A DNA stretch of 64,000 nt, taken from contig NZ_CP059068.1 of assembly GCF_017798165.1 (NCBI RefSeq), positions 1-64,000 of the forward strand. The letters are read 5' to 3'. Shown here piece by piece: positions 9,687 through 21,167 of this stretch (the first letter of the stretch is position 1; each line of letters begins with the position of its first letter). The notes below the pieces were generated by a model that saw only the letters and a program-made list of their open reading frames with translations, did not search any database and was not told where the DNA came from. The position numbers and the translations under genes were made by a program. The DNA is from Rhodoferax sp. AJA081-3 (GTDB taxonomy: Bacteria > Pseudomonadota > Gammaproteobacteria > Burkholderiales > Burkholderiaceae_C).

Positions 9687-10940
9687 ATGGCTGAAATAAA
9701 GAACTACACCCTCAATTTCGGACCCCAGCACCCGGCAGCACACGGCGTGTTGCGCCTGGTGCTGGAGCTCGATGGCGAAGTGATCCAGCGGGCCGATCCG
9801 CATATCGGCAATTTGCACCGCGCCACCGAAAAACTGGCCGAGACCAAGACCTATATCCAGAGCCTGCCCTACATGGACCGTCTGGACTATGTGTCCATGA
9901 TGTGCAGTGAGCATGCCTACTGCCTGGCCCTGGAGCGCATGCTGGGCATTGAAGTGCCGATCCGTGCGCAATACATCCGCGTGATGTATGCCGAGATCAC
10001 GCGTCTGCTGAACCACCTGATGTACCTGGGTTCCCACGGCAACGATTGTGGTAGCTCCACCATCCTGATCTACACCTTCCGCGAGCGCGAAGACCTTTTC
10101 GACATGTACGAAGCGGCCAGTGGTGCCCGCATGCATGCGGCCTACATCCGTCCGGGTGGTGTGTACCGCGACCTGCCGGACACCATGAACCAGCACAAGG
10201 CAAGCAAGGTGCGCAACGCCAAGGCAGTTGAAGAACTCAACCGCAACCGCAAGGGTTCGTTGCTGGACTTCATTGATGACTTCACGCAGCGCTTCCCCAA
10301 GTGCCTGGAGGAATACCACACCCTGCTGACAGAAAACCGCATCTGGAAACAACGCTGTGTTGGCATCAGCCCGGTAACCCCCGAGCGTGCCTTGAACCTG
10401 GGTTTCACCGGTGCCATGTTGCGTGCCACTGGACAGGCCTGGGATTTGCGCAAGCAGCAGCCCTACGACGTGTACGACAAGCTGGACTTTGACATTCCAG
10501 TGGGTAGTACAGGTGATGTCTACGACCGCTACCTCGTCCGTATGGAAGAGATGAAGCAGTCCAACCGCATCATCAAACAGTGCGTCGATTGGCTGCGGGT
10601 CAACCCCGGTCCGGTCATCACCGATAACCACAAGGTTGCGCCGCCTTCGCGCGAATCCATGAAGACCAGCATGGAAGAGTTGATCCACCACTTCAAGCTC
10701 TTCACCGAGGGTTTCCACGTGCCCGAGGGCGAGGCCTATGCAGCGGTGGAACACCCCAAGGGCGAGTTTGGCGTCTATATCGTCAGCGAAGGTGCCAACA
10801 AGCCCTACCGCCTGAAGATCCGTGCGCCCGGTTTTCCGCACCTGGCGGGTCTCAATGAATTGGCCAAGGGCCACATGATTGCCGATGTGGTCTCCATCAT
10901 CGGTACCCTGGATATCGTTTTTGGAGAGATTGATCGATGA
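9687..10940 (+). CDS. nuoD: NADH-quinone oxidoreductase subunit D
   Basis: NuoD (49-kDa subunit, 417 residues) forms the ubiquinone-binding pocket with NuoB. Recognised segments are [22 protein letters not shown] at the start (quinone-site His within it), the [15 protein letters not shown] block and the end [10 protein letters not shown]. Family and length are standard. It begins 12 bases after nuoC, and its TGA overlaps the nuoE ATG (ATGA), which suggests coupled translation of adjacent subunits. Confidence 0.97.
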   Translation: MAEIKNYTLNFGPQHPAAHGVLRLVLELDGEVIQRADPHIGNLHRATEKLAETKTYIQSLPYMDRLDYVSMMCSEHAYCLALERMLGIEVPIRAQYIRVMYAEITRLLNHLMYLGSHGNDCGSSTILIYTFREREDLFDMYEAASGARMHAAYIRPGGVYRDLPDTMNQHKASKVRNAKAVEELNRNRKGSLLDFIDDFTQRFPKCLEEYHTLLTENRIWKQRCVGISPVTPERALNLGFTGAMLRATGQAWDLRKQQPYDVYDKLDFDIPVGSTGDVYDRYLVRMEEMKQSNRIIKQCVDWLRVNPGPVITDNHKVAPPSRESMKTSMEELIHHFKLFTEGFHVPEGEAYAAVEHPKGEFGVYIVSEGANKPYRLKIRAPGFPHLAGLNELAKGHMIADVVSIIGTLDIVFGEIDR

Positions 10941-11425
10941 TCTCTGAATCTACCAAGGCACGTTTTGCCAAAGAAGTGGCAAAGTACCCCGCCGACCAAG
11001 CCCAATCCGCCGTGATGGCCTGCCTGGCCATCGTGCAGCAGGAGTTGGGTTATGTCAGCACCGACAGCGAAGCCCAGGTGGCCGAATACCTGGGTATGCC
11101 ACCCATGGCCGTGCACGAGGTCACGACCTTCTACAACATGTACAACCAGCGACCCGTTGGCAAGTACAAGCTCAACGTGTGCACCAATTTGCCATGCCAG
11201 TTGCGCGAAGGCCAAAACACGCTGCACTATCTTGAAAAAAAGCTGGGTATCTCCATGGGGCAGACCACGCCAGACGGCATGTTTACGCTGCAACAGAGCG
11301 AATGCCTGGGCGCGTGTGCCGACTCTCCCGTCATGCTGGTCAATGACCGTTCCATGTGCAGCTTCATGACACCGGAGAAGCTGGACCAGTTGGTGGACGG
11401 TTTGCGGGCGGTGGAGAACAAATGA
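10937..11425 (+). CDS. nuoE: NADH-quinone oxidoreductase subunit E
   Basis: NuoE (24-kDa subunit, 162 residues) is part of the NADH dehydrogenase module and holds a [2Fe-2S] cluster of the thioredoxin-like ferredoxin fold. The four ligands appear as CTNLPC in the middle and CLGAC near residue 125. The N-terminal helical bundle is present. It overlaps both neighbours by ATGA junctions (nuoD stop and nuoF start). Confidence 0.97.
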   Translation: MISESTKARFAKEVAKYPADQAQSAVMACLAIVQQELGYVSTDSEAQVAEYLGMPPMAVHEVTTFYNMYNQRPVGKYKLNVCTNLPCQLREGQNTLHYLEKKLGISMGQTTPDGMFTLQQSECLGACADSPVMLVNDRSMCSFMTPEKLDQLVDGLRAVENK

Positions 11426-12777
11426 TGACGGCCCAGCATATCCTTTCCCAGTTTCGCGCCACCGGCGTGCAAACCTGTTTCCATGATCGCCACATCAACC
11501 CCCAGATTTTTGCTGGCCTGAATGGTGCCAACTGGCGCCTGAAAGACTACGAGGCGCGGGGAGGTTACCAGGCCCTGCGTAAGGTATTGGGTATCGGTGG
11601 CGGCGAGCCCATGACGCAAGACCAAGTCATTGCAACGGTCAAGGAGTCCGCCTTGCGCGGCCGGGGCGGTGCGGGCTTCCCCACGGGACTGAAGTGGAGC
11701 TTCATGCCCCGCCAGTTCCCCGGTCAAAAGTACCTGGTCTGCAACTCGGACGAGGGTGAACCGGGCACGTGCAAAGACCGTGACATCATGGAGTTCAACC
11801 CCCATATCGTCATCGAAGGCATGGCCATTGCCGCCTTTGCGATGGGCATTTCGGTGGGTTACAACTACATCCACGGCGAGATCTTTTCGACTTACGAGCG
11901 CTTTGAAGAGGCGCTCGAAGAAGCCCGTGCGGCGGGTCTGCTGGGCAATAACATCCTGGGCAGCAACTTCAGCTTCCAGCTGCATGCGGCCCATGGCTTT
12001 GGTGCCTATATCTGTGGGGAAGAAACGGCTCTGCTGGAATCGCTGGAGGGCAAAAAAGGCCAGCCGCGCTTCAAGCCACCATTTCCTGCCAGCTTTGGCC
12101 TGTACGGCAAGCCGACCACGATCAACAACACCGAAACCTTTGCGGCGGTCCCCTGGATCATTCGCAACGGCGGACAAGCCTATTTGGAATGCGGCAAGCC
12201 GAATAACGGCGGCACCAAGATCTATTCCGTCAGTGGTGATGTGGAAATGCCCGGCAACTTTGAAGTGCCCATGGGTACGCCTTTTTCCAAGCTGCTGGAG
12301 CTCGCCGGTGGCGTGCGCGCCGGTCGCCAGCTGAAGGCCGTGATTCCTGGTGGATCCTCATCTCCCATCCTGCCTGCCTCCATCATGATGGACTGCACCA
12401 TGGATTACGACTCCATCGCCAAGGCCGGCTCCATGCTCGGTTCAGGCGCGGTGATCGTGCTGGACGACAGCCGTTGCATGGTCAAGAGCCTGCAGCGCTT
12501 GAGCTATTTCTACATGCATGAATCCTGCGGCCAGTGCACACCCTGCCGCGAAGGCACCGGGTGGTTGTCTCGCGTGGTGGATCGCATTGAGACCGGCCAT
12601 GGACGCCCGGCCGATATGGACCTGCTGGACAGCGTTGCCAACGACATCATGGGTCGCACGATTTGTGCATTGGGCGACGCTGCGGCCATGCCGGTGCGCG
12701 CCATGATCAAGCACTTCAGACACGAATTTGAGCACCACGTAACGCACAAGACCTGCATGGTCCCCGCCTACGTCTAA
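11422..12777 (+). CDS. nuoF: NADH-quinone oxidoreductase subunit F
   Basis: NuoF (51-kDa subunit, 451 residues) oxidises NADH; it binds FMN and one [4Fe-4S] cluster. Visible motifs are the NADH/FMN loop [13 protein letters not shown] near residue 75, [15 protein letters not shown] for FMN contacts, and the cluster ligands [15 protein letters not shown] around residue 370 with a fourth cysteine in TICALGD. Start at 11422 overlaps the nuoE stop; an alternative ATG is the next codon. The longer frame from 11356 lies in nuoE. Confidence 0.97.
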   Translation: MMTAQHILSQFRATGVQTCFHDRHINPQIFAGLNGANWRLKDYEARGGYQALRKVLGIGGGEPMTQDQVIATVKESALRGRGGAGFPTGLKWSFMPRQFPGQKYLVCNSDEGEPGTCKDRDIMEFNPHIVIEGMAIAAFAMGISVGYNYIHGEIFSTYERFEEALEEARAAGLLGNNILGSNFSFQLHAAHGFGAYICGEETALLESLEGKKGQPRFKPPFPASFGLYGKPTTINNTETFAAVPWIIRNGGQAYLECGKPNNGGTKIYSVSGDVEMPGNFEVPMGTPFSKLLELAGGVRAGRQLKAVIPGGSSSPILPASIMMDCTMDYDSIAKAGSMLGSGAVIVLDDSRCMVKSLQRLSYFYMHESCGQCTPCREGTGWLSRVVDRIETGHGRPADMDLLDSVANDIMGRTICALGDAAAMPVRAMIKHFRHEFEHHVTHKTCMVPAYV

Positions 12778-12789
12778 ACGAGTGACAAG

Positions 12790-14940
12790 ATGATCGAAAT
12801 CGAACTCGACGGTAAGAAGGTTGACATTGTCGAAGGCAGCATGATCATGCATGCGGCCGAAAAGGCGGGCACCTACATTCCCCATTTCTGCTACCACAAG
12901 AAACTCAGCATTGCGGCCAACTGCCGCATGTGCCTGGTTGATGTGGAAAAGATGCCCAAGCCCATGCCGGCTTGCGCAACGCCCGTGACGCAGGGCATGA
13001 TTGTCCGCACCAAGAGCGACAAGGCGATCAAGGCACAAAAGTCTGTCATGGAGTTTTTGCTGATCAACCACCCACTGGATTGCCCGATTTGCGACCAGGG
13101 CGGTGAGTGCCAGTTGCAGGATTTGGCTGTGGGCTACGGTGGTTCGTCCTCGCGGTACGAGGAAGAAAAACGCGTGGTGTTCCACAAGGATATCGGCCCG
13201 CTGATTTCCATGGAAGAAATGAGTCGCTGCATCCATTGCACACGCTGCGTGCGTTTTGGACAGGAGATTGCAGGCGCCATGGAGTTGGGCATGTCCCACC
13301 GTGGTGAGCACGCTGAGATTGAATCCTTTGTTGGCCTGACCGTTGATTCGGAATTGTCGGGCAACATGATTGACATTTGCCCGGTGGGTGCGCTGACCAG
13401 CAAACCTTTCCGTTACAGCGCCCGTACCTGGGAACTGTCGCGCCGCAAGTCGGTCAGCCCCCACGATTCCACCGGAACCAATCTGGTGGTCCAGGTGAAG
13501 AACAACACCGTTATGCGGGTTGTTCCCTTGGAAAATGAAGCCGTCAACGAATGCTGGATCGCCGATCGTGACCGTTTTTCCTATGAAGCCCTGAACAGCA
13601 GTGAGCGGCTCACCACGCCTATGCTCAAGCAAGGCGGCGAGTGGAAGAGTGTGGACTGGCAGACTGCGTTGGAGTATGTGGCCCATGGTTTGCAGGGCAT
13701 CAAGTCTTCACATGGCGCAGGCTCCGTTGGTGCCTTGGTCAGCCCCCACAGCACGCTGGAAGAGCTGTACTTGGCCGGCGCCTTGGTGCGTGGTCTGGGT
13801 AGCGAAAACATTGATTACCGCCTGCGTAACGCCGACTTCAGCCACAGCGCGAGTGGCGCGCGTTACCTGGGCATGTCGATTGCAGATTTGTCCAATCTGG
13901 AGCGTGTGCTGGTTGTCGGGTCTAACTTGCGCAAGGACCATCCCCTGTTTGCCCAGCGCATTCGCCAGGCCAACAAACGCGGATGTGTGATCAGCGTGGT
14001 CAATACGAATACTTCCGATTGGGGCATGCCCATCCGCAATCACCTGCTGGCTCCTGCTGCGCAGTGGGTGCAGGCCCTGGCCGATATTGCGTCGGTCATT
14101 GCAGCAGAGAAGGGCGTTTCGGCCCCGCTCAGCGGCCAGGCAACCGATACCGCGAAAAGCATCGCCCAGTCCCTGTTGGGTGGCGAGCGCAAGGCAATTT
14201 TGTTGGGCAATGCAGCAGCACACCACGCACAGGCCAGCCAGATTCTCGCGTTGGCCAACTGGATTGGCGCACAAACAGGCGCTGCCTTTGGATACCTGAC
14301 CGAAGCAGCCAACACCGTTGGTGCGCAATTGGCGGGTGCTCTGCCAGGCAACAAGGGTCTGAATGCTGCACAAATGTTGGCTGGCGGCTTGAAAGCCGCG
14401 ATCCTATTGAACAACGAGCCCGAGTTTGATTCGGCTGCCGGAGCTGCTGCTGTTTCTGCCTTGAAGCAGTGCGAGATGGTCGTGACCCTGAGTCCGTTCA
14501 AGGCCAATATGGAATGCAGCGATGTGCTGTTGCCGATTGCGCCATTCACGGAAACTCCGGGCACGTTTGTCAGCGCTGAGGGACGTGTGCAAAGCTTTTA
14601 TGCCGTCGTCAAGCCTTTGGGTGAGACACGTCCCGCCTGGAAGGTGTTGCGTGCCTTGGCCAATGTTTTGGGTCTGCCTGGATTCGAGTTTGAATCTGCG
14701 CAAGAGGTCTTGCAACACATGCATGCGCAAAACGAGGGTGGCGTACCAAGCCAGGTACCGGCTGAGCGGCTGAACAACAGCTGTGCATGGCAGGCGGCAT
14801 CTGCAGCCAGCACGGCAGAGCCTTGCGTGGCTGGTATTTACCAGTTGGACAGCATTGTCCGGCGTGCCTCGTCCTTGCAACTGACAGCGGACGGCCGAGC
14901 GGCTCACCAGGCAGGTGTGGCGCAGGAGGTGCTGGCATGA
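12790..14940 (+). CDS. nuoG: NADH-quinone oxidoreductase subunit G
   Basis: NuoG (716 residues) carries several iron-sulfur clusters that wire NuoF to NuoI. The N-terminal ferredoxin-like domain has ligands in [15 protein letters not shown] and CATPV; the His/Cys cluster is in [18 protein letters not shown], and a 4Fe-4S site in [12 protein letters not shown] molybdopterin-oxidoreductase-like domain without cofactor function follows. The protein is clearly shorter than the roughly 900-residue enterobacterial NuoG, which is normal for betaproteobacteria. Its TGA overlaps the nuoH ATG. Confidence 0.96.
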   Translation: MIEIELDGKKVDIVEGSMIMHAAEKAGTYIPHFCYHKKLSIAANCRMCLVDVEKMPKPMPACATPVTQGMIVRTKSDKAIKAQKSVMEFLLINHPLDCPICDQGGECQLQDLAVGYGGSSSRYEEEKRVVFHKDIGPLISMEEMSRCIHCTRCVRFGQEIAGAMELGMSHRGEHAEIESFVGLTVDSELSGNMIDICPVGALTSKPFRYSARTWELSRRKSVSPHDSTGTNLVVQVKNNTVMRVVPLENEAVNECWIADRDRFSYEALNSSERLTTPMLKQGGEWKSVDWQTALEYVAHGLQGIKSSHGAGSVGALVSPHSTLEELYLAGALVRGLGSENIDYRLRNADFSHSASGARYLGMSIADLSNLERVLVVGSNLRKDHPLFAQRIRQANKRGCVISVVNTNTSDWGMPIRNHLLAPAAQWVQALADIASVIAAEKGVSAPLSGQATDTAKSIAQSLLGGERKAILLGNAAAHHAQASQILALANWIGAQTGAAFGYLTEAANTVGAQLAGALPGNKGLNAAQMLAGGLKAAILLNNEPEFDSAAGAAAVSALKQCEMVVTLSPFKANMECSDVLLPIAPFTETPGTFVSAEGRVQSFYAVVKPLGETRPAWKVLRALANVLGLPGFEFESAQEVLQHMHAQNEGGVPSQVPAERLNNSCAWQAASAASTAEPCVAGIYQLDSIVRRASSLQLTADGRAAHQAGVAQEVLA

Positions 14941-16025
14941 TCGACGCACTGTTCAACTTTGGTCTGGGCTTGGTTGCTGCGCCGTGGTGGGGCGAACTGG
15001 CTTGGCCCGTCATCTGGGCCTTGATCAAGATTCTTGCCATCGTGCTTCCGCTGATGGGCGTGATCGCCTACACCACCTTGTGGGAGCGCAAACTGTTGGG
15101 CTACATGCAAGTGCGCCATGGTCCCAATCGGGTGGGGCCGTTTGGCATGTTGCAGCCGATTGCAGATGCACTGAAGTTGATGACCAAGGAGATCCTGGTT
15201 CCGGCAGCGGCCAATAAAGGGCTGTACTTTCTGGGCCCTGTGATGACGATTGCGCCAGCTTTGGCCGCCTGGACCGTGATTCCCTTTGGCCCGGAAGTGG
15301 CCTTGTCCAACATCAATGCGGGATTGCTGTTTTTGATGGCGATTGCAGGAATGGAGGTCTACGGGATCATCATCTCTGGCTGGGCTTCCAATTCAAAGTA
15401 CGCTTTTCTGGGGGCGATGCGGGCTTCCGCACAAATGGTCAGTTATGAGATCGCCATGGGCTTCTGCTTCGTTGTTGTCCTGATGGTGTCGTCCAGCATG
15501 AACATGACAGACATTGTGATGGGCCAAGGCCAGGGGCACTTCGCTGGGATGGGGTTGACCTTCCTGTCATGGAACTGGTTGCCGTTGCTGCCTATTTTTG
15601 TGGTCTATGTGATCTCCAGCATGGCCGAGACCAACCGCCATCCATTCGACGTGGTGGAAGGTGAGGCTGAAATTGTTGCCGGCCATATGGTTGAGTACTC
15701 GGGTATGTCGTTTGCGATGTTCCAGTTGGCCGAGTACGCCAATTTTTACCTGGTATCCCTTCTGGGCACACTGTTGTTCCTCGGCGGTTGGATGTCGCCC
15801 ATCGACACACCGCTGTTGAACTGGATTCCCGGTTGGATATGGCTGGGTCTCAAGGCATTCATGTTCATGTCGTTCTTCATTTGGGTGCGTGCGACGTTTC
15901 CGCGCTTTCGCTTTGACCAGATCATGCGCTTGGGCTGGAAAGTATTCATACCCGTGACCCTGGTTTGGTTGGTCGTAGTAGGCGCATGGATGCAGTTGCC
16001 GGCTCCCTACAACATTTGGAAGTAA
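14937..16025 (+). CDS. nuoH: NADH-quinone oxidoreductase subunit H
   Basis: NuoH (362 residues, about eight membrane helices) lies at the junction of the two arms and forms part of the quinone tunnel. Conserved segments include the loop [20 protein letters not shown] near residue 50 and [20 protein letters not shown] near 230, rich in the acidic residues tied to proton coupling. The start at 14937 overlaps the nuoG stop; the longer frame from 14787 lies in nuoG. Confidence 0.96.
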   Translation: MIDALFNFGLGLVAAPWWGELAWPVIWALIKILAIVLPLMGVIAYTTLWERKLLGYMQVRHGPNRVGPFGMLQPIADALKLMTKEILVPAAANKGLYFLGPVMTIAPALAAWTVIPFGPEVALSNINAGLLFLMAIAGMEVYGIIISGWASNSKYAFLGAMRASAQMVSYEIAMGFCFVVVLMVSSSMNMTDIVMGQGQGHFAGMGLTFLSWNWLPLLPIFVVYVISSMAETNRHPFDVVEGEAEIVAGHMVEYSGMSFAMFQLAEYANFYLVSLLGTLLFLGGWMSPIDTPLLNWIPGWIWLGLKAFMFMSFFIWVRATFPRFRFDQIMRLGWKVFIPVTLVWLVVVGAWMQLPAPYNIWK

Positions 16026-16035
16026 GAGCACATCT

Positions 16036-16557
16036 ATGTCTGCAAATACCGTTGCCCAAAAACCGTTGGCGTTTTCGCTGAAGGATTTTCTGAGTAGCTT
16101 TTTGATGTGGGAGCTGTTCAAGGGCTTGGCCCTGACAGGGCGTTATGCGTTCCGCCGCAAAGTCACGCTCCAGTATCCGGAAGAAAAAACACCGTTGTCA
16201 CCCCGCTTTCGCGGGCTGCATGCCTTGCGTCGTTATGAGAACGGCGAAGAACGTTGTATTGCCTGCAAGTTATGTGAAGCCGTATGCCCCGCCATGGCCA
16301 TCACGATTGAGTCCGAAATGCGGGACGACGGTTCGCGCCGTACGACCCGGTATGACATCGATCTGAACAAATGCATCTTCTGCGGCTTTTGCGAAGAGAG
16401 CTGCCCGGTTGATTCGATTGTGGAGACGCAAGTATTTGAGTACCACGGTGAGTCGCGTTCTGACTTGTATTTCACCAAAGAGATGCTGCTTGCGGTGGGA
16501 GATCGCTACGAGGGGCAGATTGCGGCCAATCGACAGCTTGACGCCAAATACCGCTGA
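16036..16557 (+). CDS. nuoI: NADH-quinone oxidoreductase subunit I
   Basis: NuoI (173 residues) is the ferredoxin-type subunit with clusters N6a and N6b that pass electrons to NuoB. Two [4Fe-4S] motifs are plain: [12 protein letters not shown] and [12 protein letters not shown], about 40 residues apart. The N-terminal amphipathic region that lies on the membrane is present. It starts 10 bases after nuoH. Confidence 0.97.
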   Translation: MSANTVAQKPLAFSLKDFLSSFLMWELFKGLALTGRYAFRRKVTLQYPEEKTPLSPRFRGLHALRRYENGEERCIACKLCEAVCPAMAITIESEMRDDGSRRTTRYDIDLNKCIFCGFCEESCPVDSIVETQVFEYHGESRSDLYFTKEMLLAVGDRYEGQIAANRQLDAKYR

Positions 16558-16582
16558 TCCGTCGCAAGAAAGAATTTGAATC

Positions 16583-17227
16583 ATGAGTGTCACGACTGGT
16601 CTGTTTTATGTGTTCTCCGCGGTCATGCTGTTGGCAGCATTCCGTGTGATCACAGCCCGTAACCCCATTCACGCCGTCCTGTTCCTGGTGCTGACGTTTT
16701 TCCAGGCATCCATGATCTGGATGCTGTTGAAGGCAGAGTTTTTGTCCATCACACTGATTCTGGTCTACGTCGGCGCGGTGATGGTGTTGTTCCTGTTTGT
16801 TGTCATGATGATGGACATCAATCTGGAAAACTTGCGCCGTGATTTCTGGAAGCATTTTCCCTTTGCGGCGCTCATTGGTGTGGTCATCGCCCTGGAAATG
16901 TCTGCCGTGTTGATGGGTGGGTTCCGCGTGGTCGAAGAGCCCAGTACAGCGGTGGTGGCGGGCGCATCCAATACCAAAGAATTGGGCAAGTTGCTGTACA
17001 CGCAATATATCTATCCGCTGGAAGTCGCCGCTGCCATTCTGCTGGTTGCCATGATTGCCGCGATTGCACTGACCCTGCGTGCACGCAAGGATTCCCGATT
17101 CATCCATGTTTCCGACCAGGTGCGCGTCAAGGCCAAAGACCGACTCTCTGTGGTCAAGTACGCCGCAACCCAGGCAGCCGTTCCAACACCCGCAGCTGAC
17201 GCCGCTTCAGAGGAGAAAAAAGCATGA
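16583..17227 (+). CDS. nuoJ: NADH-quinone oxidoreductase subunit J
   Basis: NuoJ (214 residues, five membrane helices) belongs to the proximal membrane arm; its third helix takes part in coupling. The conserved [15 protein letters not shown] stretch is present near residue 60. A hydrophilic, charged C-terminal tail of about 45 residues follows the last helix. Its TGA overlaps the nuoK ATG by 4 bases. Confidence 0.95.
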   Translation: MSVTTGLFYVFSAVMLLAAFRVITARNPIHAVLFLVLTFFQASMIWMLLKAEFLSITLILVYVGAVMVLFLFVVMMMDINLENLRRDFWKHFPFAALIGVVIALEMSAVLMGGFRVVEEPSTAVVAGASNTKELGKLLYTQYIYPLEVAAAILLVAMIAAIALTLRARKDSRFIHVSDQVRVKAKDRLSVVKYAATQAAVPTPAADAASEEKKA

Positions 17228-17532
17228 TCTTGACACTGGGTCACTTCCTGTCCTTGGGCGCCATTCTGTTTGCCTTGTCCGTCGTGGGTATTTTCCTGAA
17301 CCGGCGCAATCTGATTGTTCTGCTGATGGCGATTGAACTGATGTTGCTGGCAGTCAATACAAATTTCGTTGCGTTTTCCCATTACCTGAATGACATGCAC
17401 GGGCAGATATTTGTGTTTTTCATTCTGACGGTGGCCGCAGCCGAATCCGCTATTGGCCTGGCCATTCTGGTGCTGCTGTTCCGCAACAAGTCGAGTATCA
17501 GCGTGGACGAACTCAATACGCTCAAGGGTTAA
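17224..17532 (+). CDS. nuoK: NADH-quinone oxidoreductase subunit K
   Basis: NuoK (102 residues, three helices) is an antiporter-like subunit of the membrane arm. The two intramembrane glutamates important for proton transfer are seen in [13 protein letters not shown] and [11 protein letters not shown]. Length is standard. It is followed by the only sizeable gap in the operon (96 bases), which holds a palindromic repeat. Confidence 0.97.
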   Translation: MILTLGHFLSLGAILFALSVVGIFLNRRNLIVLLMAIELMLLAVNTNFVAFSHYLNDMHGQIFVFFILTVAAAESAIGLAILVLLFRNKSSISVDELNTLKG

Positions 17533-17542
17533 GCAGATATGT

Positions 17543-17623
17543 ACCCCCACGCTTTCCACTTCGTGTTTTCGCTGCCCCCCGAGGGGGCGCATCCCGCCCT
17601 TGGGGCGGCCCTTCGGGCGGTCT
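17543..17623 (+). repeat. REP-like GC-rich palindromic element between nuoK and nuoL
   Basis: An 80-base segment with nested inverted repeats: GCCCCC/GGGGGC around 17574-17588, CCGCCC/GGGCGG pairs at 17594-17620, and GCCCTTCGGGC near its end. The context CTTCGTGTTTTCGCTGCCCC resembles intergenic repeats I know from Comamonadaceae genomes, but only one copy is visible here. It ends about 6 bases before the nuoL ATG. Confidence 0.6.
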
Positions 17624-17628
17624 AACAT

Positions 17629-19653
17629 ATGAGCCAAACCCTGTCTGCTTCTACGCTGCTGTGGGTGCCCCTGGCGCCTTTGGTGGGTTCCATACTCGCT
17701 GGCGTGCTGGGAACCCAGTTCGGCGGCAATGTGATGGGCCGCCGTGCCAGCCACTCCGTGACGATTCTGGGCGTGTTAATCGCCTTCGTGTTGTCGGTCA
17801 TGACACTGAAGTCGGTCGCCATGGATGGTGCCCGTCTGAATGAGACCCTCTACACCTGGATGGTGGTGGGTGGCCTGAAAATGGAGATCGGATTTCTGGT
17901 CGATGGCCTGACCGCGATGATGATGTGTGTCGTCACCTTCGTGTCCCTGATGGTGCACCTGTACACCATAGGCTACATGGAAGAAGACGAGGGGTACAAC
18001 CGTTTCTTCTCCTACATTTCGTTGTTCACCTTCTCCATGTTGATGCTGGTCATGAGCAACAACATGCTGCAGTTGTTCTTTGGTTGGGAAGCGGTGGGCC
18101 TGGTGTCGTATCTGTTGATCGGCTTCTGGTACAACAAACCCACGGCTATTTTCGCCAACATGAAGGCCTTCTTGGTCAACCGTGTGGGTGACTTTGGTTT
18201 CATCCTGGGCATTGGTCTGATTGCTGCCTATGCTGGCACTCTGAACTACACCGAAGCTTTTGCCAAGTCTTCTGAACTGGCCAGCTTGACGCTGCCAGGC
18301 ACGGAGTGGATGCTGATCACGGTCATCTGCATTTGCCTGTTTATCGGTGCCATGGGGAAGTCGGCCCAGTTCCCCTTGCATGTCTGGTTGCCTGACTCCA
18401 TGGAAGGTCCTACACCGATCTCTGCCTTGATTCACGCGGCCACCATGGTGACAGCCGGCATCTTCATGGTGACCCGTATGTCGCCGCTGTTTGAACTGAG
18501 CGACACTGCATTGAGCTTCATCATGGTGATCGGCGCTATTACAGCCTTGTTTATGGGCTTTCTGGGCATCATCCAGAACGACATCAAACGTGTCGTGGCC
18601 TACTCCACGCTATCGCAGTTGGGTTATATGACGGTCGCGCTGGGAGCCTCCGCGTACTCCGTGGCGGTCTTCCACTTGATGACACACGCTTTCTTCAAGG
18701 CGCTGCTGTTCCTCGGAGCCGGTTCGGTCATCATGGGTTGCCACCACAACCAGGACATCCGTTGGATGGGTGGCCTGCGCAAGTACATGCCCATCACCTG
18801 GATCACGTCTCTGCTGGGTTCCTTGGCCTTGATCGGAACACCATTGTTCTCTGGCTTCTTTTCCAAAGACAGCATCATTGAAGCAGTGATGGAGAGCCAT
18901 CTGCCCGGAGCAGGCTTTGCCAAGTTTGCGGTTATGGCGGGTGTGTTTGTGACGGCGTTTTACTCCTTCCGCATGTACTTCCTGGTGTTCCATGGCAAAG
19001 AGCGTTTTGACCAGAACCCGGACGCACACCACGACGACCACCATAGCGACCACGGACACCATGGTGATCACCATGTGCCGCACGAGTCGCCTTGGGTGGT
19101 GACTGTGCCTCTCATTCTGCTGGCGATACCGTCTGTGCTGATTGGTTATTTGACGATTCAGCCCATGCTGTTTGGCGATTTCTTCAAAGATGCCATTTTT
19201 GTGAACGCGCAATTGCACCCGGCGATGAAAGAGTTGGGCGAGGCATTCCATGGCCCCGTCGCAATGGCCGTGCATGGATTGTCTACCTTGCCTTTCTGGT
19301 TGGCCGTGGCCGGTGTGGCTTTGTCTTACGTGTTCTACATGCTCAAGCCTGAGTGGCCCGCAGCAATCAAGAAGACCTTCCTGCCGGTTTTCAACCTGCT
19401 GGAAAACAAGTACTACCTGGATTGGATCAACGAGAACATTTTGGCCCGAGGCGCCCGCGGGCTGGGCACCGTTTTGTGGAAGGGTGGAGACCAAGCCATC
19501 ATCGATGGCACCGTGGTGAACGGTTCCTGGAAACTGGTGGGTTGGATTTCGGGCTCGGTGCGCAAGGTTCAGACCGGTTTCCTGTACCACTACGCCTTGG
19601 TCATGATCCTGGGGATCTTTGTGCTCATGACGTATTTTGTTTGGCTCAAGTAG
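17629..19653 (+). CDS. nuoL: NADH-quinone oxidoreductase subunit L
   Basis: NuoL (674 residues) is the distal antiporter-like proton-pumping subunit with the long lateral helix at its C-terminus. Hallmarks are FFGWEAVGLVSYLLIGFW (glutamate of helix 5), KSAQFPLHVWLPDSMEGPTP, and HLMTHAFFKALLFLGAGSV. A loop around residues 464-487 is extremely His/Asp-rich (DAHHDDHHSDHGHHGDHH), unlike the E. coli protein. The ATG at 17629 directly follows the palindromic repeat, and no strong Shine-Dalgarno is visible before it. Confidence 0.96.
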   Translation: MSQTLSASTLLWVPLAPLVGSILAGVLGTQFGGNVMGRRASHSVTILGVLIAFVLSVMTLKSVAMDGARLNETLYTWMVVGGLKMEIGFLVDGLTAMMMCVVTFVSLMVHLYTIGYMEEDEGYNRFFSYISLFTFSMLMLVMSNNMLQLFFGWEAVGLVSYLLIGFWYNKPTAIFANMKAFLVNRVGDFGFILGIGLIAAYAGTLNYTEAFAKSSELASLTLPGTEWMLITVICICLFIGAMGKSAQFPLHVWLPDSMEGPTPISALIHAATMVTAGIFMVTRMSPLFELSDTALSFIMVIGAITALFMGFLGIIQNDIKRVVAYSTLSQLGYMTVALGASAYSVAVFHLMTHAFFKALLFLGAGSVIMGCHHNQDIRWMGGLRKYMPITWITSLLGSLALIGTPLFSGFFSKDSIIEAVMESHLPGAGFAKFAVMAGVFVTAFYSFRMYFLVFHGKERFDQNPDAHHDDHHSDHGHHGDHHVPHESPWVVTVPLILLAIPSVLIGYLTIQPMLFGDFFKDAIFVNAQLHPAMKELGEAFHGPVAMAVHGLSTLPFWLAVAGVALSYVFYMLKPEWPAAIKKTFLPVFNLLENKYYLDWINENILARGARGLGTVLWKGGDQAIIDGTVVNGSWKLVGWISGSVRKVQTGFLYHYALVMILGIFVLMTYFVWLK

Positions 19654-19665
19654 GAGAAGAAGAAC

Positions 19666-21138
19666 ATGGGATTGTTGAGCCTGGCGATTTGGACGCCGAT
19701 TGCGTTCGGTCTGGTTTTGCTGGCGCTGGGGCGTGACGAACAAGCGCGGGCCGTGCGCTGGTTGGCGCTGGTTGGCGCAGTAGTTAGTTTCCTGGTGACC
19801 CTGCCGCTGTACGCGCAGTTTGATACGTCCACCGCTGCCATGCAGTTTGTGGAAAACGCCGCCTGGATTGACCGCTTCAACGTCAAGTACCACTTAGGTG
19901 TGGATGGCATCTCGTTGTGGTTTGTGCTGTTGACCGCCTTTATCAATGTGATCGTAGTGATTGCCGGTTGGGAGGTCATCACCCGCCGTGTCAACCAGTA
20001 CATGGCTGCGTTTCTGATTCTCAGCGGCCTGATGATTGGTGTGTTTTCCACATTGGACGGTCTGCTGTTCTACGTGTTCTTCGAAGCCACACTGATCCCC
20101 ATGTACCTGATCATCGGCATTTGGGGTGGTCCGAACAAGATTTACGCGGCGTTCAAGTTCTTTCTGTACACGTTGATGGGCTCGCTGTTGATGCTCATCG
20201 CACTGATATTCCTGTACACCAAATCGGGCGGCAGTTTTGATCTGGCCACCTGGCATGCCCTTCGCCTCGACAGTCGTAGCCAGACACTGCTGTTTTTTGC
20301 CTTCTTTGCTGCGTTTGCCGTTAAGGTTCCAATGTGGCCGGTGCACACCTGGTTGCCCGATGTGCACGTCGAAGCCCCTACGGGCGGCTCTGCCGTGTTG
20401 GCGGCCATCATGTTGAAGCTGGGTGCCTATGGTTTTCTGCGTTTCTCGCTGCCAATAGCACCTGACGCGGCCCACGAGTGGGCCTGGTTGATGATTGCCT
20501 TGTCTTTGACTGCTGTGGTCTACGTGGGTCTGGTAGCCATGGTCCAGGAAGACATGAAGAAGCTGGTGGCCTATTCCTCGGTCGCCCACATGGGGTTTGT
20601 GACTCTGGGCTTCTATATCTTCATCGACCTGGGCATGTCGGGCGGTTTGGTGCAGATGATTGCCCACGGTTTTGTGTCGGGCGCCATGTTCCTGTCCATC
20701 GGTGTGTTGTATGACCGCGTGCATTCGCGCGAAATTGCAAGTTATGGTGGCGTGGTCAACACCATGCCCAAGTTTGCGGCTTTCTCGCTTTTCTTCGCCA
20801 TGGCCAATTGCGGTTTGCCCGGTACTGCCGGTTTTGTCGGCGAGTGGATGGTGATATTGGCTGCCATCAAGTTCAACTTCTGGATTGGCGCTGCGACCGC
20901 CACGGCCCTGATTTTTGGTGCCGCCTACACCTTGTGGATGTTCAAGCGGGTGTACCTGGGCCCGGTTGTCAACGACGATGTGAAGGCCTTGAAAGACATC
21001 GACGCCCGCGAGTTTCTGATGCTGGCGTTGCTTGCTGCCGCCGTGTTGTGGATGGGGGTGTACCCCAAGCCTTTCACCGACGTCATGGACGTTTCGGTAG
21101 CGCAGCTGCTCAAGCACGTTGCGATTTCCAAGTTGTGA
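19666..21138 (+). CDS. nuoM: NADH-quinone oxidoreductase subunit M
   Basis: NuoM (490 residues) is the middle antiporter-like proton pump of the membrane arm, with about 14 helices. Conserved pieces are FFEATLIPMYLIIGIWGG (glutamate of helix 5), KVPMWPVHTWLPDVHVEAPT and the helix-12 region. An AGGAG site lies 9 bases upstream. It begins 12 bases after nuoL and ends 29 before nuoN. Confidence 0.97.
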   Translation: MGLLSLAIWTPIAFGLVLLALGRDEQARAVRWLALVGAVVSFLVTLPLYAQFDTSTAAMQFVENAAWIDRFNVKYHLGVDGISLWFVLLTAFINVIVVIAGWEVITRRVNQYMAAFLILSGLMIGVFSTLDGLLFYVFFEATLIPMYLIIGIWGGPNKIYAAFKFFLYTLMGSLLMLIALIFLYTKSGGSFDLATWHALRLDSRSQTLLFFAFFAAFAVKVPMWPVHTWLPDVHVEAPTGGSAVLAAIMLKLGAYGFLRFSLPIAPDAAHEWAWLMIALSLTAVVYVGLVAMVQEDMKKLVAYSSVAHMGFVTLGFYIFIDLGMSGGLVQMIAHGFVSGAMFLSIGVLYDRVHSREIASYGGVVNTMPKFAAFSLFFAMANCGLPGTAGFVGEWMVILAAIKFNFWIGAATATALIFGAAYTLWMFKRVYLGPVVNDDVKALKDIDAREFLMLALLAAAVLWMGVYPKPFTDVMDVSVAQLLKHVAISKL

Positions 21139-21167
21139 ACTGATCAAACTGAACTGAGAGACGAAAG

